Positions 17,404 through 27,401 of a stretch of DNA of 64,000 nucleotides are shown one piece after another; the first letter of the stretch is position 1, and every line of letters begins with the position of its first letter. Where the stretch lies: positions 1-64,000 of the forward strand of contig NZ_QOLD01000085.1 in assembly GCF_003333305.1 (NCBI RefSeq). The letters run 5' to 3'. Source of the DNA: Candidatus Colwellia aromaticivorans. Its GTDB lineage: Bacteria > Pseudomonadota > Gammaproteobacteria > Enterobacterales > Alteromonadaceae. The notes beneath the pieces are model-generated. The model was not told the DNA's origin. It made no database searches and saw only the letters and a program-made list of their open reading frames with translations. The translations under genes and the position numbers were made by a program.

Positions 17404-18468
17404 TTATAGAATTTGCTGAAGTATTTCCACTGTCACATCGTCACGAATTTCTGATTGTCCGATAGCGGTAGGGACAATAAAACGCAATTTTCCACCGATG
17501 TTCTTTTTATCACGGCGCATATGGCGAACAAAATTATCAAACCCCATCGTTTTTGGGGCTAACAAAGGTAAATCAAATACTTTAATAAGTGATTCTATTC
17601 GACAAAGTTCTGACACTTCCAGCAAATTCATTGCTACTGCTAATTTAGCAGCAAGTACCATGCCAGTAGCAACGGCTTCGCCATGAAGCCAATTACCATA
17701 TCCTTGTTCTGCCTCAATTGCATGACCAAAGGTATGACCTAAATTAAGTAGGGCTCTCACACCCGCTTCTTTTTCATCACTAGCAACAATATCAGCTTTA
17801 CATTGGCAACATTTCTCAATCATTTGGGAAAGAGTATCTTTATCGCCAGCTTTAATTAAGGCAATATTATGCTCTAACCAAACAAAAAAGTCATAGTCAC
17901 CTAAAATACCATACTTAATGACTTCAGCCATACCTGCATTAAATTCTCGCTCAGGTAAAGTAGATAGACTGTCAATATCAATAATGACCGCTTTAGGTTG
18001 ATAAAAAGCGCCAATCATATTTTTACCAAGCGGATGGTTTACTGCTGTTTTACCGCCGACAGAAGAGTCTACTTGTGATAGGAGAGTTGTAGGGACTTGA
18101 ACAAAGTCTATTCCACGTTGATAACTGGCAGCAGCAAAACCAGTGATATCACCAATAACTCCTCCACCCAAAGCTATTAACGTTGTATCACGACCATGCT
18201 CATTCGCTAAAAGATGCGACATAATACGTTCAAAATTAGCTAAGTTTTTCTCAGCTTCTCCATCAGGTAAAATAATTTCATCAACATCAAAGTTAGTTAA
18301 TTTTTCTTTGATATTAGCAAGATAAAGAGGCGCTACAATAGTATTAGTGACAATACAAATGCGCTTATTTCGAATATGAGAGGAAAACAGATCTGAATTA
18401 TTAAACAGACCTGAATCTATATAAATTGGATAACTTCGGGTGCCTAAATCAAGCTGAAGTGTTGGCAT
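17404..18468 (-). CDS. aroB: 3-dehydroquinate synthase
   Basis: A 354-residue NAD-dependent enzyme that makes 3-dehydroquinate from DAHP, the second step of the shikimate pathway. Typical segments: [19 protein letters not shown] (nucleotide binding), [20 protein letters not shown] and the zinc ligands in [12 protein letters not shown] and [10 protein letters not shown]. It lies 36 bases after aroK in the conserved aroK-aroB pair and before the damX-like gene. Length and start are standard. Confidence 0.97.
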   Translation of the reverse strand: MPTLQLDLGTRSYPIYIDSGLFNNSDLFSSHIRNKRICIVTNTIVAPLYLANIKEKLTNFDVDEIILPDGEAEKNLANFERIMSHLLANEHGRDTTLIALGGGVIGDITGFAAASYQRGIDFVQVPTTLLSQVDSSVGGKTAVNHPLGKNMIGAFYQPKAVIIDIDSLSTLPEREFNAGMAEVIKYGILGDYDFFVWLEHNIALIKAGDKDTLSQMIEKCCQCKADIVASDEKEAGVRALLNLGHTFGHAIEAEQGYGNWLHGEAVATGMVLAAKLAVAMNLLEVSELCRIESLIKVFDLPLLAPKTMGFDNFVRHMRRDKKNIGGKLRFIVPTAIGQSEIRDDVTVEILQQIL

Positions 18469-18504
18469 GTTTTGTATCTACCACTGTCTGGACTATAAAT
18501 GAAA

Positions 18505-19023
18505 TTAAAAGTCTAAGCGCTCAATAATTTTATGCGCCACAACTTTAGCACTTTGATCATCTGTTTTAATGATCACATCTGCAATCTCTTCATAAAAAGG
18601 ATTGCGTTCAACTGCTAGATTTTCTAATACAGTGCGGGGTTTTTCTGATGTTTGTAATAACGGGCGTCGGCGATCTCTTTGAGTACGAGCTACTTGTTTA
18701 TCTATTGTGGTTTCAAGATATACCACAATACCACGTGCTGATAAGCGGTTACGAACTTGATCGCTAATGACAGAGCCACCGCCTGTTGCTAAAACAATAC
18801 CTTGTTTTTCACTCAAGTCTTCAATAACCTCTTCTTCTCTCTTGCGAAAACCTTCTTCGCCTTCAAGATCGAAAACCCAAGCAATGTCTGCCCCAGTACG
18901 ACGTTCAATTTCTTGATCTGAATCAAAAAATTCAAGATGTAGTCTGTCAGCAAGCTCTCTACCTATAGTACTTTTTCCTGCGCCCATAGGCCCAATCAGG
19001 AAGATATTACGTTTTTCTGCCAT
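18505..19023 (-). CDS. aroK: Shikimate kinase
   Basis: A 172-residue P-loop kinase that phosphorylates shikimate. The Walker A motif is [15 protein letters not shown] (11-25). The shikimate-binding residues DSD and the GGG triplet (ATGGGSV), and a lid arginine in QRDRRRPLL, are present. It resembles AroK of E. coli in length. It follows the pil genes and precedes aroB. The 203-base gap from pilQ contains a strong hairpin, so aro transcription is probably separate from that of pil. Confidence 0.96.
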   Translation of the reverse strand: MAEKRNIFLIGPMGAGKSTIGRELADRLHLEFFDSDQEIERRTGADIAWVFDLEGEEGFRKREEEVIEDLSEKQGIVLATGGGSVISDQVRNRLSARGIVVYLETTIDKQVARTQRDRRRPLLQTSEKPRTVLENLAVERNPFYEEIADVIIKTDDQSAKVVAHKIIERLDF

Positions 19024-19169
19024 TAGATTTACTTAATACTCGTTTGTTTCAGATCATATCAAAAGGGAATTAACAGTAGTTGCCTAACTGCCTTTTGACG
19101 TTATAGAGGTCTCCCTCGGAATTTCAAGGGCGTAATTATCGCAATTGTTGGGGTAAGATTGCAAGCAAC

Positions 19170-19209
19170 ATTGTCGTTAAGTAAGATAAAAATCTTACTT
19201 AACGACAAT
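19170..19209. terminator. Perfect 18-bp hairpin between pilQ and aroK
   Basis: ATTGTCGTTAAGTAAGAT and its exact complement, separated by AAAA. It stands 18 bases after the pilQ stop codon. The following T-tract on the minus strand is poor, so termination is likely but not certain. A binding site or processing signal is the alternative. Confidence 0.55.
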
Positions 19210-19226
19210 TAAATAACTAATCTGTG

Positions 19227-21314
19227 CTAAAAGTGCTCGGTGACTATGCGTGGAGTTACAAAAATTAGTAATTCTTTTTTCTCATTGAACTGATTAGTAT
19301 TTCTAAATAACCAACCAAAATACGGAATATCACCTAATACAGGAACCTTAGATACTGTACTTATAATTGCTTGTTGATAAATACCGCCTAGTACAATAGT
19401 TTCACCGTTATTGACTAGTACTTGAGTACCTATACGTTGGGTATCAATTGCAGGAGCTTGTCCACTTTGGACATCTGAAACGGTATCTTGAGTTACCACT
19501 AAATCCAAGATAATTTTGTTATCAGGAGTAATATGTGGCGTTACCGTTAAACTAAGCACTGCTTTTTTAAATTGTGTTGCGGTTGCTCCACTTGATGCGG
19601 CTTCTTGATAAGGAATTTCAACACCTTGTTCAATGTAAGCTTCTTTCTGATTTGCCGTGGTTATACGAGGGCTAGCAATAATTTCACCCTTGTTTTCTTT
19701 TTCCATGGCACTCAACTCAAGATCTAAAATGGTTCCATCAGCTAATCGAGCTACTTGGAATGCCAAAGCCCCAGCAGGACTTACTACAGGCAAATTAACA
19801 TTCAATCGATCTACTAGCGCAGGAACAAGGCCAGTATTAGCCGAGCCTGCACCCTCTAAAGAGCCCGAGGTTGCATATTGGCCATCAGTATCTGTAACTC
19901 CCCAGCGAATTCCTAACTCTTCATTTATATTATCCTTAACGGTTACCATGCGAGCTTCGATGATTACTTGACGTACAGGAATATCTAAAATATTAACCAT
20001 CCGTTTAATATCTTCAATAATTTTCGCTGTATCGCGAATTAATAAAGTGTTTGTGCGTTCATCTACTGAGACACTGCCACGAGGTGATAGGATACTCGTA
20101 CCTTCATTTTTTATTAAGTCAGAGAGTTCACTGGCTTTAGCATAATTTATTTGTACATATTCAGAATACAATGTCGCTAACTCTTCGACTTGCTGTTGTG
20201 CTTGTAAATTCTTGGCTTCTCGAGCAGCGAGTTCATCGCTTGGCGCGACCATTAAAATATTGCCTTGCATACGTTTATCAAGACCTTTCACTTTCAAAAT
20301 AATATCGAGTGCTTGATCCCAAGGAACGCCATCTAAGCGTAAAGTGATATTTCCTGTAACGGTGTCACTAGTAATTAAGTTAAATTCATTATAATCAGCA
20401 ATAATTTGCAACACGGTACGCACAGGAATATCTTGGAAGTTTAATGATATTGCACGACCAGTAAAGTCTTCGCTATCGCCTAAATAACCAGGTACTTTCT
20501 TTTCTTTTTCTTTAACTGTTAATATAAATAAATTATCGGTTTGACGATGTGAAAAAGTAAAGTGCGTATCAACATCAATCACTAAGCGAGCGTTACGCCC
20601 TTCTTTAAATGTTTCAATACCTGAAACAATTGTACCAAAATCAGTTACATCAAGCTTATAGAGTAAATCTTCAATTATTTTTGTATTATGAAATTCAACA
20701 TTAACTTTTCCTAATTTATCATTCACATCAACAGCAACCATATTGTCTTTTAAATAGACTAATATTTCAGCAGAGTTATTTTCACCTAAACGAAAATCAA
20801 GTGACTCTACATGGTTAATAAATTGCTCACCTACTGGGCTTAATGCTTCAACGATTTCAGCTGACTCACCATAATTAAAGGTAATAGAGAACTTTTTGCC
20901 CTTTAAAGCGACATCAAACACAGATAACTTATCTAAATTGATCAAGGCAACAACCTTACCAGAGCTATTATCTATAACGACATTAGTAATACCCGCATGA
21001 TTAATCAGCGTCTCTTTAACCTTATCATCATACATATTTGCCGCAAAACTAACCTCAACATAAGCAGCGTCCATAGAGGTTTTGACTGCAGGTAGGGAAA
21101 GAATCTCTGTTGAGAATTCAAAGACTAATTCAATCTCATCGTCTTGAATTGTATTATAAGAAAGACCTAATAACTTACTATCACTTGCTTCCTCTGCACT
21201 GAGATTGAAAGAGGTTGTAACAAGTGTAAGTATAGTTAAAAAAACTAACCAAGTTTGTCTCATTTTAGTCACTCTAGTAAAAATTTTATAATTTTTCATG
21301 TTATTAACTAGCAT
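19227..21314 (-). CDS. pilQ: Type IV pilus secretin PilQ
   Basis: A 695-residue outer-membrane secretin through which the type IV pilus is extruded. It has an N-terminal signal sequence and AMIN-type domains (about 45-255). An STN/N0 segment follows (SLNFQDIPVRTVLQIIADYNE), then an N1 domain and the C-terminal secretin domain containing VPVLGDIPYFGWLFRN and ending KKELLIFVTPRIV. ATG 21314 is preceded by AAGGGA overlapping the pilP stop codon, so I use it. A later ATG at 21263 would give a tighter signal peptide. It is the last gene of pilMNOPQ. Confidence 0.96.
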   Translation of the reverse strand: MLVNNMKNYKIFTRVTKMRQTWLVFLTILTLVTTSFNLSAEEASDSKLLGLSYNTIQDDEIELVFEFSTEILSLPAVKTSMDAAYVEVSFAANMYDDKVKETLINHAGITNVVIDNSSGKVVALINLDKLSVFDVALKGKKFSITFNYGESAEIVEALSPVGEQFINHVESLDFRLGENNSAEILVYLKDNMVAVDVNDKLGKVNVEFHNTKIIEDLLYKLDVTDFGTIVSGIETFKEGRNARLVIDVDTHFTFSHRQTDNLFILTVKEKEKKVPGYLGDSEDFTGRAISLNFQDIPVRTVLQIIADYNEFNLITSDTVTGNITLRLDGVPWDQALDIILKVKGLDKRMQGNILMVAPSDELAAREAKNLQAQQQVEELATLYSEYVQINYAKASELSDLIKNEGTSILSPRGSVSVDERTNTLLIRDTAKIIEDIKRMVNILDIPVRQVIIEARMVTVKDNINEELGIRWGVTDTDGQYATSGSLEGAGSANTGLVPALVDRLNVNLPVVSPAGALAFQVARLADGTILDLELSAMEKENKGEIIASPRITTANQKEAYIEQGVEIPYQEAASSGATATQFKKAVLSLTVTPHITPDNKIILDLVVTQDTVSDVQSGQAPAIDTQRIGTQVLVNNGETIVLGGIYQQAIISTVSKVPVLGDIPYFGWLFRNTNQFNEKKELLIFVTPRIVTEHF

Positions 21315-21326
21315 TATTATTTCCCT

Positions 21327-21851
21327 TTACCCTTCGGATTCTGATAGAGCAATTTTAATCACTGTTGCACGTTCTACCCAACAACCTGCACCATCAGGTG
21401 TTAGTTCAACTAATTTTACGCTTTTAGCATTCACTTCTGTTATATGACCATTAAATAAACCCATGTAACTACCTATAGCAACCCTATGTAGGGTGAAATC
21501 TGAAGCCTCTACCAAAGCCCAAAGTATACCATCATCTCCCATGGTGCCACGCATTGTTATATCACTAAGTGCAAACTTTTCTAATGGTTGCTTGCGACGG
21601 CGGGGATCTGGACTTAAACACCCTGACATTTGTTGAATTTTTTGTTGAATTACCTCTGGTTTTGGTAAAGAAAATGGACTTCTTAAATCAAATGCCGAGT
21701 AATCATAATGGTTAAATGGGTGTACTTCTGGCATAGGATCAATTTGACTAGTTGTTGTTGCTTTAACCTGTTGAAGATGAGCACTAAGATCATTAGTATC
21801 ATCAAAACAACCACTAACGAATACTAAAGTAATTAAAGCTAATTTCTTCAT
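21327..21851 (-). CDS. pilP: Type IV pilus lipoprotein PilP
   Basis: A 174-residue lipoprotein (lipobox VFVSGC near residue 15) that links the inner-membrane PilNO complex to the PilQ secretin. The conserved core includes LRSPFSLP and, further on, LEKFALSDITMRGTM, with WALVEASDFTLHRVAIGSYMG forming the beta-sandwich. The ATG overlaps the pilO stop codon by four bases, which indicates coupled translation. Confidence 0.95.
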   Translation of the reverse strand: MKKLALITLVFVSGCFDDTNDLSAHLQQVKATTTSQIDPMPEVHPFNHYDYSAFDLRSPFSLPKPEVIQQKIQQMSGCLSPDPRRRKQPLEKFALSDITMRGTMGDDGILWALVEASDFTLHRVAIGSYMGLFNGHITEVNAKSVKLVELTPDGAGCWVERATVIKIALSESEG

Positions 21852-22444
21852 TGTGTTTTAGCCTCTTGGTAGCGGTAAGTTTTAGCTTCAAGTTTCAAGT
21901 TTAATGTATCTTTACTTGTCGGCATAATATCTATTTTAAAATCATGTAAAGTAACAATGCGAGGTAATCCTGCTATTTTACTGACAAAGCTACCAAAAGA
22001 GTGATAAGAGCCATTTACTTCGATATCAATAGGTAACTCTATGTATATCTCTTTGCTTATTTCAGGTTGCCATTCTAACTTAACAAAGTCTAAGCCACTG
22101 ATAGTGCCAATAAAAGTAATATCATCTAATAAACCTGGCGTTTCATGGCTGTTAGGTAAACTTCTTAATTGGTTCGCAAACATATCTTCTGCTTCTAACA
22201 TCTGTGCTCTAAACAAGTCTAAATTTGCCGCAACTTTGTATTTACTTTTAAAAGACTGCTTTAACGTGACTTCTTCCGCAATAACCTGATCAAGTTTTTT
22301 AATTTTGTCACTAATTAAACCAACATACCCTAAACCGATAACAACAATTGATAAAAAAACAATCAGAACCAATTTCGCTGCTGCTGGCCATTGACCAATA
22401 TTTTCAAGTTCTAAATTTTCAAATTGTGATGCGTCAAACTTCAA
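21848..22444 (-). CDS. pilO: Type IV pilus alignment protein PilO
   Basis: A 198-residue bitopic inner-membrane protein: a short cytosolic N-terminus, a membrane helix (about 23-45, AKLVLIVFLSIVVIGLGYVG), a coiled-coil stretch and a periplasmic ferredoxin-like domain ending in FKIDIMPT...KTYRYQ. PilO pairs with PilN and PilP to align the pilus machine. It is 61 bases after pilN and overlaps pilP. Confidence 0.95.
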   Translation of the reverse strand: MKFDASQFENLELENIGQWPAAAKLVLIVFLSIVVIGLGYVGLISDKIKKLDQVIAEEVTLKQSFKSKYKVAANLDLFRAQMLEAEDMFANQLRSLPNSHETPGLLDDITFIGTISGLDFVKLEWQPEISKEIYIELPIDIEVNGSYHSFGSFVSKIAGLPRIVTLHDFKIDIMPTSKDTLNLKLEAKTYRYQEAKTQ

Positions 22445-22505
22445 AAGACACCTCCATTAAGCATTAAAGCTGTTCTTAGCAAAGAGGTTTTACATTGGAC
22501 ATGTC

Positions 22506-23099
22506 TCACTTACCACCTCCATTTGCTGTATTAGCAAGTTTAGTATTTGAATCATTCAACAGCCCTTTAATCTTCACTCGCATCTTAAAACTACTCAGAA
22601 GTTTAGGAGAGTCTTCATCCGAGGTAATTGATTCTGGCGTAGCGTCAGTAAATAAATCTGATAATTCAATCGCTCTGATCATATTAGCTAAATGATTGTT
22701 TGACACACTTTTTCCCGTAATTTGAATGGTATTGCCATTTTTATCAATTTGAGTAATATAAATTCCATTAGGAATTATCGTGGCGATTTCATCAAGGACT
22801 TGCGTCCCAACATTACGACTGCGCTGCAATTGCTCTACAACATCTATGCGTTTTTGTAATGCTGCTTTCTTATCATTTAAGGTTTTTATTTCTGCTATCT
22901 GTATATCTAATAGTTGAATTTCATTTTTCAAAAATGCATTACGGGCCAGTTGTCCATCTATACGTGCTTGAAAAAACAAATTAACTGATAAAACTAATGC
23001 AAAGGCACACAGTCCTGCAGCAGCTAAAATGATAAAAAATTCTTTTTGCTTCGCCTTAAGTGCTTCTTCGCGCCAAGGGAGCAGATTTATATATGCCAT
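22506..23099 (-). CDS. pilN: Type IV pilus alignment protein PilN
   Basis: A 197-residue bitopic inner-membrane protein. It opens with INLLPWREEALKAKQKEF, the N-terminal motif by which PilN binds the groove of PilM. A membrane helix (about 22-44), a coiled coil and a periplasmic ferredoxin-like domain follow. The start lies inside the 3' end of pilM (13-base overlap). Confidence 0.96.
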   Translation of the reverse strand: MAYINLLPWREEALKAKQKEFFIILAAAGLCAFALVLSVNLFFQARIDGQLARNAFLKNEIQLLDIQIAEIKTLNDKKAALQKRIDVVEQLQRSRNVGTQVLDEIATIIPNGIYITQIDKNGNTIQITGKSVSNNHLANMIRAIELSDLFTDATPESITSDEDSPKLLSSFKMRVKIKGLLNDSNTKLANTANGGGK

Positions 23100-24166
23100 G
23101 GCGTAAAACTCCTTAAAGCTAACCCTGTTGCTAACATAAATTGTGGTGCTATTTTAGCTAACTCATCTGCATTTATTGACTTGCCTATTTCCATATTGTT
23201 GAACGGGTTAGCAATAACTGTATGAATACCCAATTCATCGGTAAGTAATTTCTCTAAGCCTTCAATTGAAGCCGTTCCGCCAGAGACGAGTATATAATCT
23301 ACTTTATCGGCACCACTTGAAGTCAAAAACATTTGAATCGCTCGACGTATTTGTTGCATTAAAATGGTATGAAAAGGAGCTAACACTTCAAAAGTATAAT
23401 TAGGAGGTAAATCTTGAGTAATTTTTGCTTCTTCAGCATCTTCAAATGATTTGTTATAATATGAAACAATTGAACGAGTGTATTGCTCACCACCAAATAT
23501 TTGATCTCGGCTATAGAGATGCTTTCCTGCTTTGGTTGCAGAAAAAAGTGTCATGGTGGCACCAATATCTACAATTGCTACTGTTTTATTTACCGCATCT
23601 TCAGGTAGTTGGGATAAACATAAATCATGTGATCTGCTCACCGCATAAGATTCAACATCAATAACTTTCGCATGAAAATCACCTGACTCCAAGGCAGCAA
23701 TCCTTGCTTCAATAGATTCTGCTCGTGCAGCACTAAGTAAGACATTAACTTTACTCGGATCTGACTCATTAACATCTAACGATTCAAAATCTAAGCTTAC
23801 TTCGTCTAAAGGATAGGGAATTAAACTATCTGCTTCTATTTCAATCTGGCTAGCTAATTCATCTTCACTAAGAGCAACATCCATATAAATAATTTTAGTG
23901 ATTACAGTTTGCCCCGATACAGCAGCAGCAGCTTCTTTTGCCTTCATCGATATTTTTTGGCGAATCTTAGCGATAACATTACCAACCGCTTCAATATCAT
24001 GAATCTCACGGTCAACAACTGCACCACGTATCATGGGCTCAATTGCAAAGTCTTCTATAATAAAACCTTCATTACTCTTACTGAGTAAAACCGCTTTGAC
24101 GGCATGAGATCCTATATCGATCCCTACCATCATAGCGGTCTTCTTTTTCCATAGTTTATCTAGCAT
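23087..24166 (-). CDS. pilM: Type IV pilus actin-like protein PilM
   Basis: A 359-residue cytosolic protein of the actin/FtsA fold. The phosphate-binding loops are MVGIDIGSHAVKAVLL (about 13-28) and AIVDIGATMTLFS, and the adenosine motif is ILVSGGTASIEGL. It forms the cytosolic ring of the pilus assembly platform and recruits PilN. It is the first gene of pilMNOPQ and is divergent from mrcA, an arrangement shared with many gammaproteobacteria. Confidence 0.96.
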   Translation of the reverse strand: MLDKLWKKKTAMMVGIDIGSHAVKAVLLSKSNEGFIIEDFAIEPMIRGAVVDREIHDIEAVGNVIAKIRQKISMKAKEAAAAVSGQTVITKIIYMDVALSEDELASQIEIEADSLIPYPLDEVSLDFESLDVNESDPSKVNVLLSAARAESIEARIAALESGDFHAKVIDVESYAVSRSHDLCLSQLPEDAVNKTVAIVDIGATMTLFSATKAGKHLYSRDQIFGGEQYTRSIVSYYNKSFEDAEEAKITQDLPPNYTFEVLAPFHTILMQQIRRAIQMFLTSSGADKVDYILVSGGTASIEGLEKLLTDELGIHTVIANPFNNMEIGKSINADELAKIAPQFMLATGLALRSFTPWHI

Positions 24167-24293
24167 AACAGCTCACTAAATCAAATTGTTGTAATTATTT
24201 TAGAAATGTTTTCATATAAATACATTTATTACATGGTTTTACAAGATATACTAGTCTTATCTGATATTTTTATCCACAATTAGAGGGAATGTA

Positions 24294-26885
24294 GTGTTTT
24301 CTGTCAAAAATTGGCTCAAGCTTACTGTTATCTTAGTATTTATTACTTTTTTGGGCACATTTGTTTTATATTTAACTTTGCGCGATGAATTGCCCGATAT
24401 TAATTCGTTAAAGGATGTTCAATGGCAAACGCCCATGCAAATCTACAGTATTGACGGGGCGTTAATTTCTCAATTTGGTGAGAAAAAACGAAAGCCATTA
24501 ACCTTTGATGAGATTCCTCAGCAATTAATCAATGCCTTATTAGCCACCGAAGATGATCGTTTTTATTTTCATTTTGGAGTTGACCCTATCGGTATGGCAC
24601 GCGCTATTTTTGGTCAAATAACAGGAAATAGTCGAGGCGGTGCTAGTACCATCACGATGCAAGTTGCTAGAAACTTCTTTTTAACTCGCGAACAAACCTA
24701 TATTAGAAAAGTGAGAGAGATTTTTTTATCTTTTCATATTGAAAGCTTATTAACTAAAAATGAAATTTTGACGCTTTATGTTAATAAGATTCCCTTAGGA
24801 CATAGATCTTTTGGTTTCGGTGCCGCGGCACAAGTCTATTATGGCAAAGAGATTGAACAACTTAATTTAGCGCAAATAGCGGTGTTGGCAGGCCTACCAA
24901 AAGCCCCTTCAACCTACAACCCTATCCGCTCGATTGAAAAAGCCAAGTTACGAAGAACAACAGTATTACAGCGGATGCTAGTTAGCGGCTATATCACAGA
25001 TCAAGAATACCAACAGGCAAAAATAGCTCCAATTACTGGCAAGCGCCATGGAGCAAACATAGAATTAGACGCACCTTATATTGCTGAAATGGCTCATAAA
25101 GAAATGCTCCTCCGCTACGGAAAAGAACAAGCTTATGCTGGTGGTTATAAAGTATTTACTACCGTCACTAATAAATTACAACAAGCCGCACACACTGCTG
25201 TCACTTCAAATTTATTACGCTATGATCAACGTCATGGCTACCGTGGTGCTGTTGCCTCTCTTCGCCCGACTGAAGAGTTAACTGACATTACCACCTCACA
25301 AACAAACGACAAAGCACAATCAATAACCAATCATTTACCCCTAACAGCTGATGAAATTGAAACTGCACTTAACAATGTTACTCATTATCAAATGTTAGCA
25401 CCTGCTGTCGTTACACAAGTAAATGAAAAATCAGTTAATATCACCTTCCGAGATAATAAAGAAGCGATAATACCCTGGGCTGGCATGGCTTGGGCGCGTC
25501 CTTATATAAATGACCAAAAGCAAGGCCAGGTTCCCAAGGTAGCGAGTGAAATATTCCGTTATGGTGATGTTATATTAGTCAATAAGACATCGACAGGTGA
25601 ATACAGGTTAAGCCAACTTCCTATAGCCAGTGCTGCCATTATTTCCCTATCACCAGATAATGGAGCAATTAAAGCTGCCGTTGGTGGTTTTAGTTTCAAG
25701 CAAAGCCAATTTAACCGTGTAACCCAAGCCAAACGTCAAGTGGGGTCAAATATTAAACCTTTTATTTACTCTGCAGCATTAGAAAATGGCTTTACTCTCG
25801 CCTCATTAATAAATGATGCACCTATTAATCAATGGGATAAAAGTAGTGGTGTTGTATGGCGACCAAAAAATTCGCCAGAAACATATGTTGGACCACTTAG
25901 AATGCGCTTAGCCTTAGCGCAATCAAAAAATGTAGTTGCGGTTAGATTATTAAAAAGTATTGGCATAGGAAAAACAGTAGATCACCTTTCATCTTTTGGT
26001 TTTTCGCCCGACGAATTACCGCGTAATGAATCGTTAGCCTTGGGCTCAGCTTCATTAACGCCGTTGGAGCTTGTTACTGGTTTTGCAACGTTTGCCAATG
26101 GCGGTTTTATAATCGAGCCTTACTTAATTGAGCGTATTGAAAATGCTGAAGGGGAAGTTATCTATCAAGCTAATCCTGAATTGGCTTGTGATCCCTGTAT
26201 TGCATCGACTGAATATGATCAATATTTGGAAGAAATGAATCCCTATGATGATGAATACTCAACAAGTAGTTTGGAAGATAAAAATCCCATTAGTGCACCA
26301 TTAGTTTCGGCGCCTAGAGCGATATCAGCACAAAATGCATTTTTGATTACCCAAGCACTTAATAGTGCTATTTGGGGAGCTGATTGGTCTGTAGAGAATG
26401 GTTGGCAAGGTACAGGATGGCGCGCTAGAACATTAGAACGTCGTGATATTGGCGGAAAGACAGGTACCACTAATGAAGCCAAAGATGCTTGGTTTTCTGG
26501 TTTTACACGTCGCTTAGTGACCACCTCATGGATAGGATTTGATGACCCTAGTCGTAACTTAGGTAAATCCGTATACAACAATAATCTAGGTAGAAATCAA
26601 ATTACCGGTAAAGAGTTTGGTGCTAAATCAGCCCAACCTGCATGGATAAGTTTTATGAAAATTGCGTTAACTGATATCCCCTTCGAGTCTTTTGAACCAC
26701 CTGCTGAAATCGTTTCTGTGCGCATTGATAAAGCAACGGGTAAGTTAACCACTAAAACCAATAAGAGTAGTTTATTTGAATACTTTGAATTAGGTACCGT
26801 ACCTACCGAATACATAAGCACTGATAATAGTGCTGATATATTTCAAAGTATGGAGGGTGTTAACAATGAAGAAGAACTATTTTAA
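24294..26885 (+). CDS. mrcA: Penicillin-binding protein 1A
   Basis: An 863-residue class A PBP that polymerises and crosslinks peptidoglycan. It has an N-terminal membrane anchor (about 8-28), a glycosyltransferase domain with the catalytic Glu in LATEDDRFYFHFGVD and the RGGASTITMQVARN motif, and a transpeptidase domain with SNIK (Ser485, Lys488), SKN (544-546) and KTGTT (722-726). It includes the long insertion domain of Gram-negative PBP1A. The start is GTG, preceded by AGAGGG. The divergent pilM partner and the family's usual nudE linkage support the assignment; here nudE lies far to the right, at 62.6 kb. Confidence 0.97.
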   Translation: MFSVKNWLKLTVILVFITFLGTFVLYLTLRDELPDINSLKDVQWQTPMQIYSIDGALISQFGEKKRKPLTFDEIPQQLINALLATEDDRFYFHFGVDPIGMARAIFGQITGNSRGGASTITMQVARNFFLTREQTYIRKVREIFLSFHIESLLTKNEILTLYVNKIPLGHRSFGFGAAAQVYYGKEIEQLNLAQIAVLAGLPKAPSTYNPIRSIEKAKLRRTTVLQRMLVSGYITDQEYQQAKIAPITGKRHGANIELDAPYIAEMAHKEMLLRYGKEQAYAGGYKVFTTVTNKLQQAAHTAVTSNLLRYDQRHGYRGAVASLRPTEELTDITTSQTNDKAQSITNHLPLTADEIETALNNVTHYQMLAPAVVTQVNEKSVNITFRDNKEAIIPWAGMAWARPYINDQKQGQVPKVASEIFRYGDVILVNKTSTGEYRLSQLPIASAAIISLSPDNGAIKAAVGGFSFKQSQFNRVTQAKRQVGSNIKPFIYSAALENGFTLASLINDAPINQWDKSSGVVWRPKNSPETYVGPLRMRLALAQSKNVVAVRLLKSIGIGKTVDHLSSFGFSPDELPRNESLALGSASLTPLELVTGFATFANGGFIIEPYLIERIENAEGEVIYQANPELACDPCIASTEYDQYLEEMNPYDDEYSTSSLEDKNPISAPLVSAPRAISAQNAFLITQALNSAIWGADWSVENGWQGTGWRARTLERRDIGGKTGTTNEAKDAWFSGFTRRLVTTSWIGFDDPSRNLGKSVYNNNLGRNQITGKEFGAKSAQPAWISFMKIALTDIPFESFEPPAEIVSVRIDKATGKLTTKTNKSSLFEYFELGTVPTEYISTDNSADIFQSMEGVNNEEELF

Positions 26886-26969
26886 TTGTAGCCTTGAATG
26901 GTGAAGATTACTGGCAATGTTTAGCATGTAAACAAGGTTATTGTGGCCCAAACTATAATCCTGAAGACT
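26866..26969 (+). pseudogene. Possible small cysteine-rich ORF, frameshifted and cut by a repeat
   Basis: GGAGGG at 26852-26857 stands 8 bases before ATG 26866, inside the end of mrcA. As written the frame gives only 12 codons. One base fewer in the AAGAAGAA run would open a frame reading ILIVALNGEDYW, then CLACKQGYCGPNYNPEDLYP, up to the start of a family A repeat at 26970. The ribosome site and protein-like sequence suggest a broken small gene, but the evidence is thin. Confidence 0.25.
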
Positions 26970-27060
26970 TATACCCGTGTTACGCCAAAATGCAGGATTC
27001 AGCTGGAATTAGAAACGTCTTTAGGCAAGGCATTGATTGAAGAGAATGGTGGTTGGGCAT
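26970..27060. repeat. MITE family A, truncated copy
   Basis: It begins TATACCCGTGTTACGCCAAA and continues through AATGCAGGATTCAGC and GGCAAGGCATTGATT, segments also found at 45953-46219 and 50367-50728. The opposite terminal repeat is missing. The 160 bases that follow, to 27220, show no gene that I can recognise. Confidence 0.6.
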
Positions 27061-27220
27061 AGTCAATTAATCGGGTAACCGAAGCTATCTAGCCTCTAGC
27101 TCACACCACCCTGCATGCAGCTCAGCACAAGCCAATTCATGAGAACCCCGAACTTAAATACTCCCGTTAGGGTAGTGAAGGAAAAATACTGCAAATTAAG
27201 CTAAGCTTATTTATGAACGC

Positions 27221-27381
27221 TATACCCAAGTTACTTCAAAATGCAGGATTCAGGATGACTGAGCAAAATATGCTCATCGTTACATCTATTTTTAATGGAA
27301 CAACCATTAATAAAAAGATGCGCCTTGATCATGATTCGCTCAGGTATCCTGAAACTCGCACTTTGAAGTGTCTTGGGTATA
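27221..27381. repeat. MITE family A, complete 161-bp copy
   Basis: Terminal inverted repeats TATACCCAAGTTACTTCAAA on the left and, read inwards on the right, TATACCCAAGACACTTCAAA. The interior carries GATGACTGAGCAAAA and AACAACCATTAATAAAAA. It codes for nothing; the frame on the minus strand across it is an artefact. Confidence 0.8.
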
Positions 27382-27401
27382 TAACATGAGGACGAATGAT
27401 C

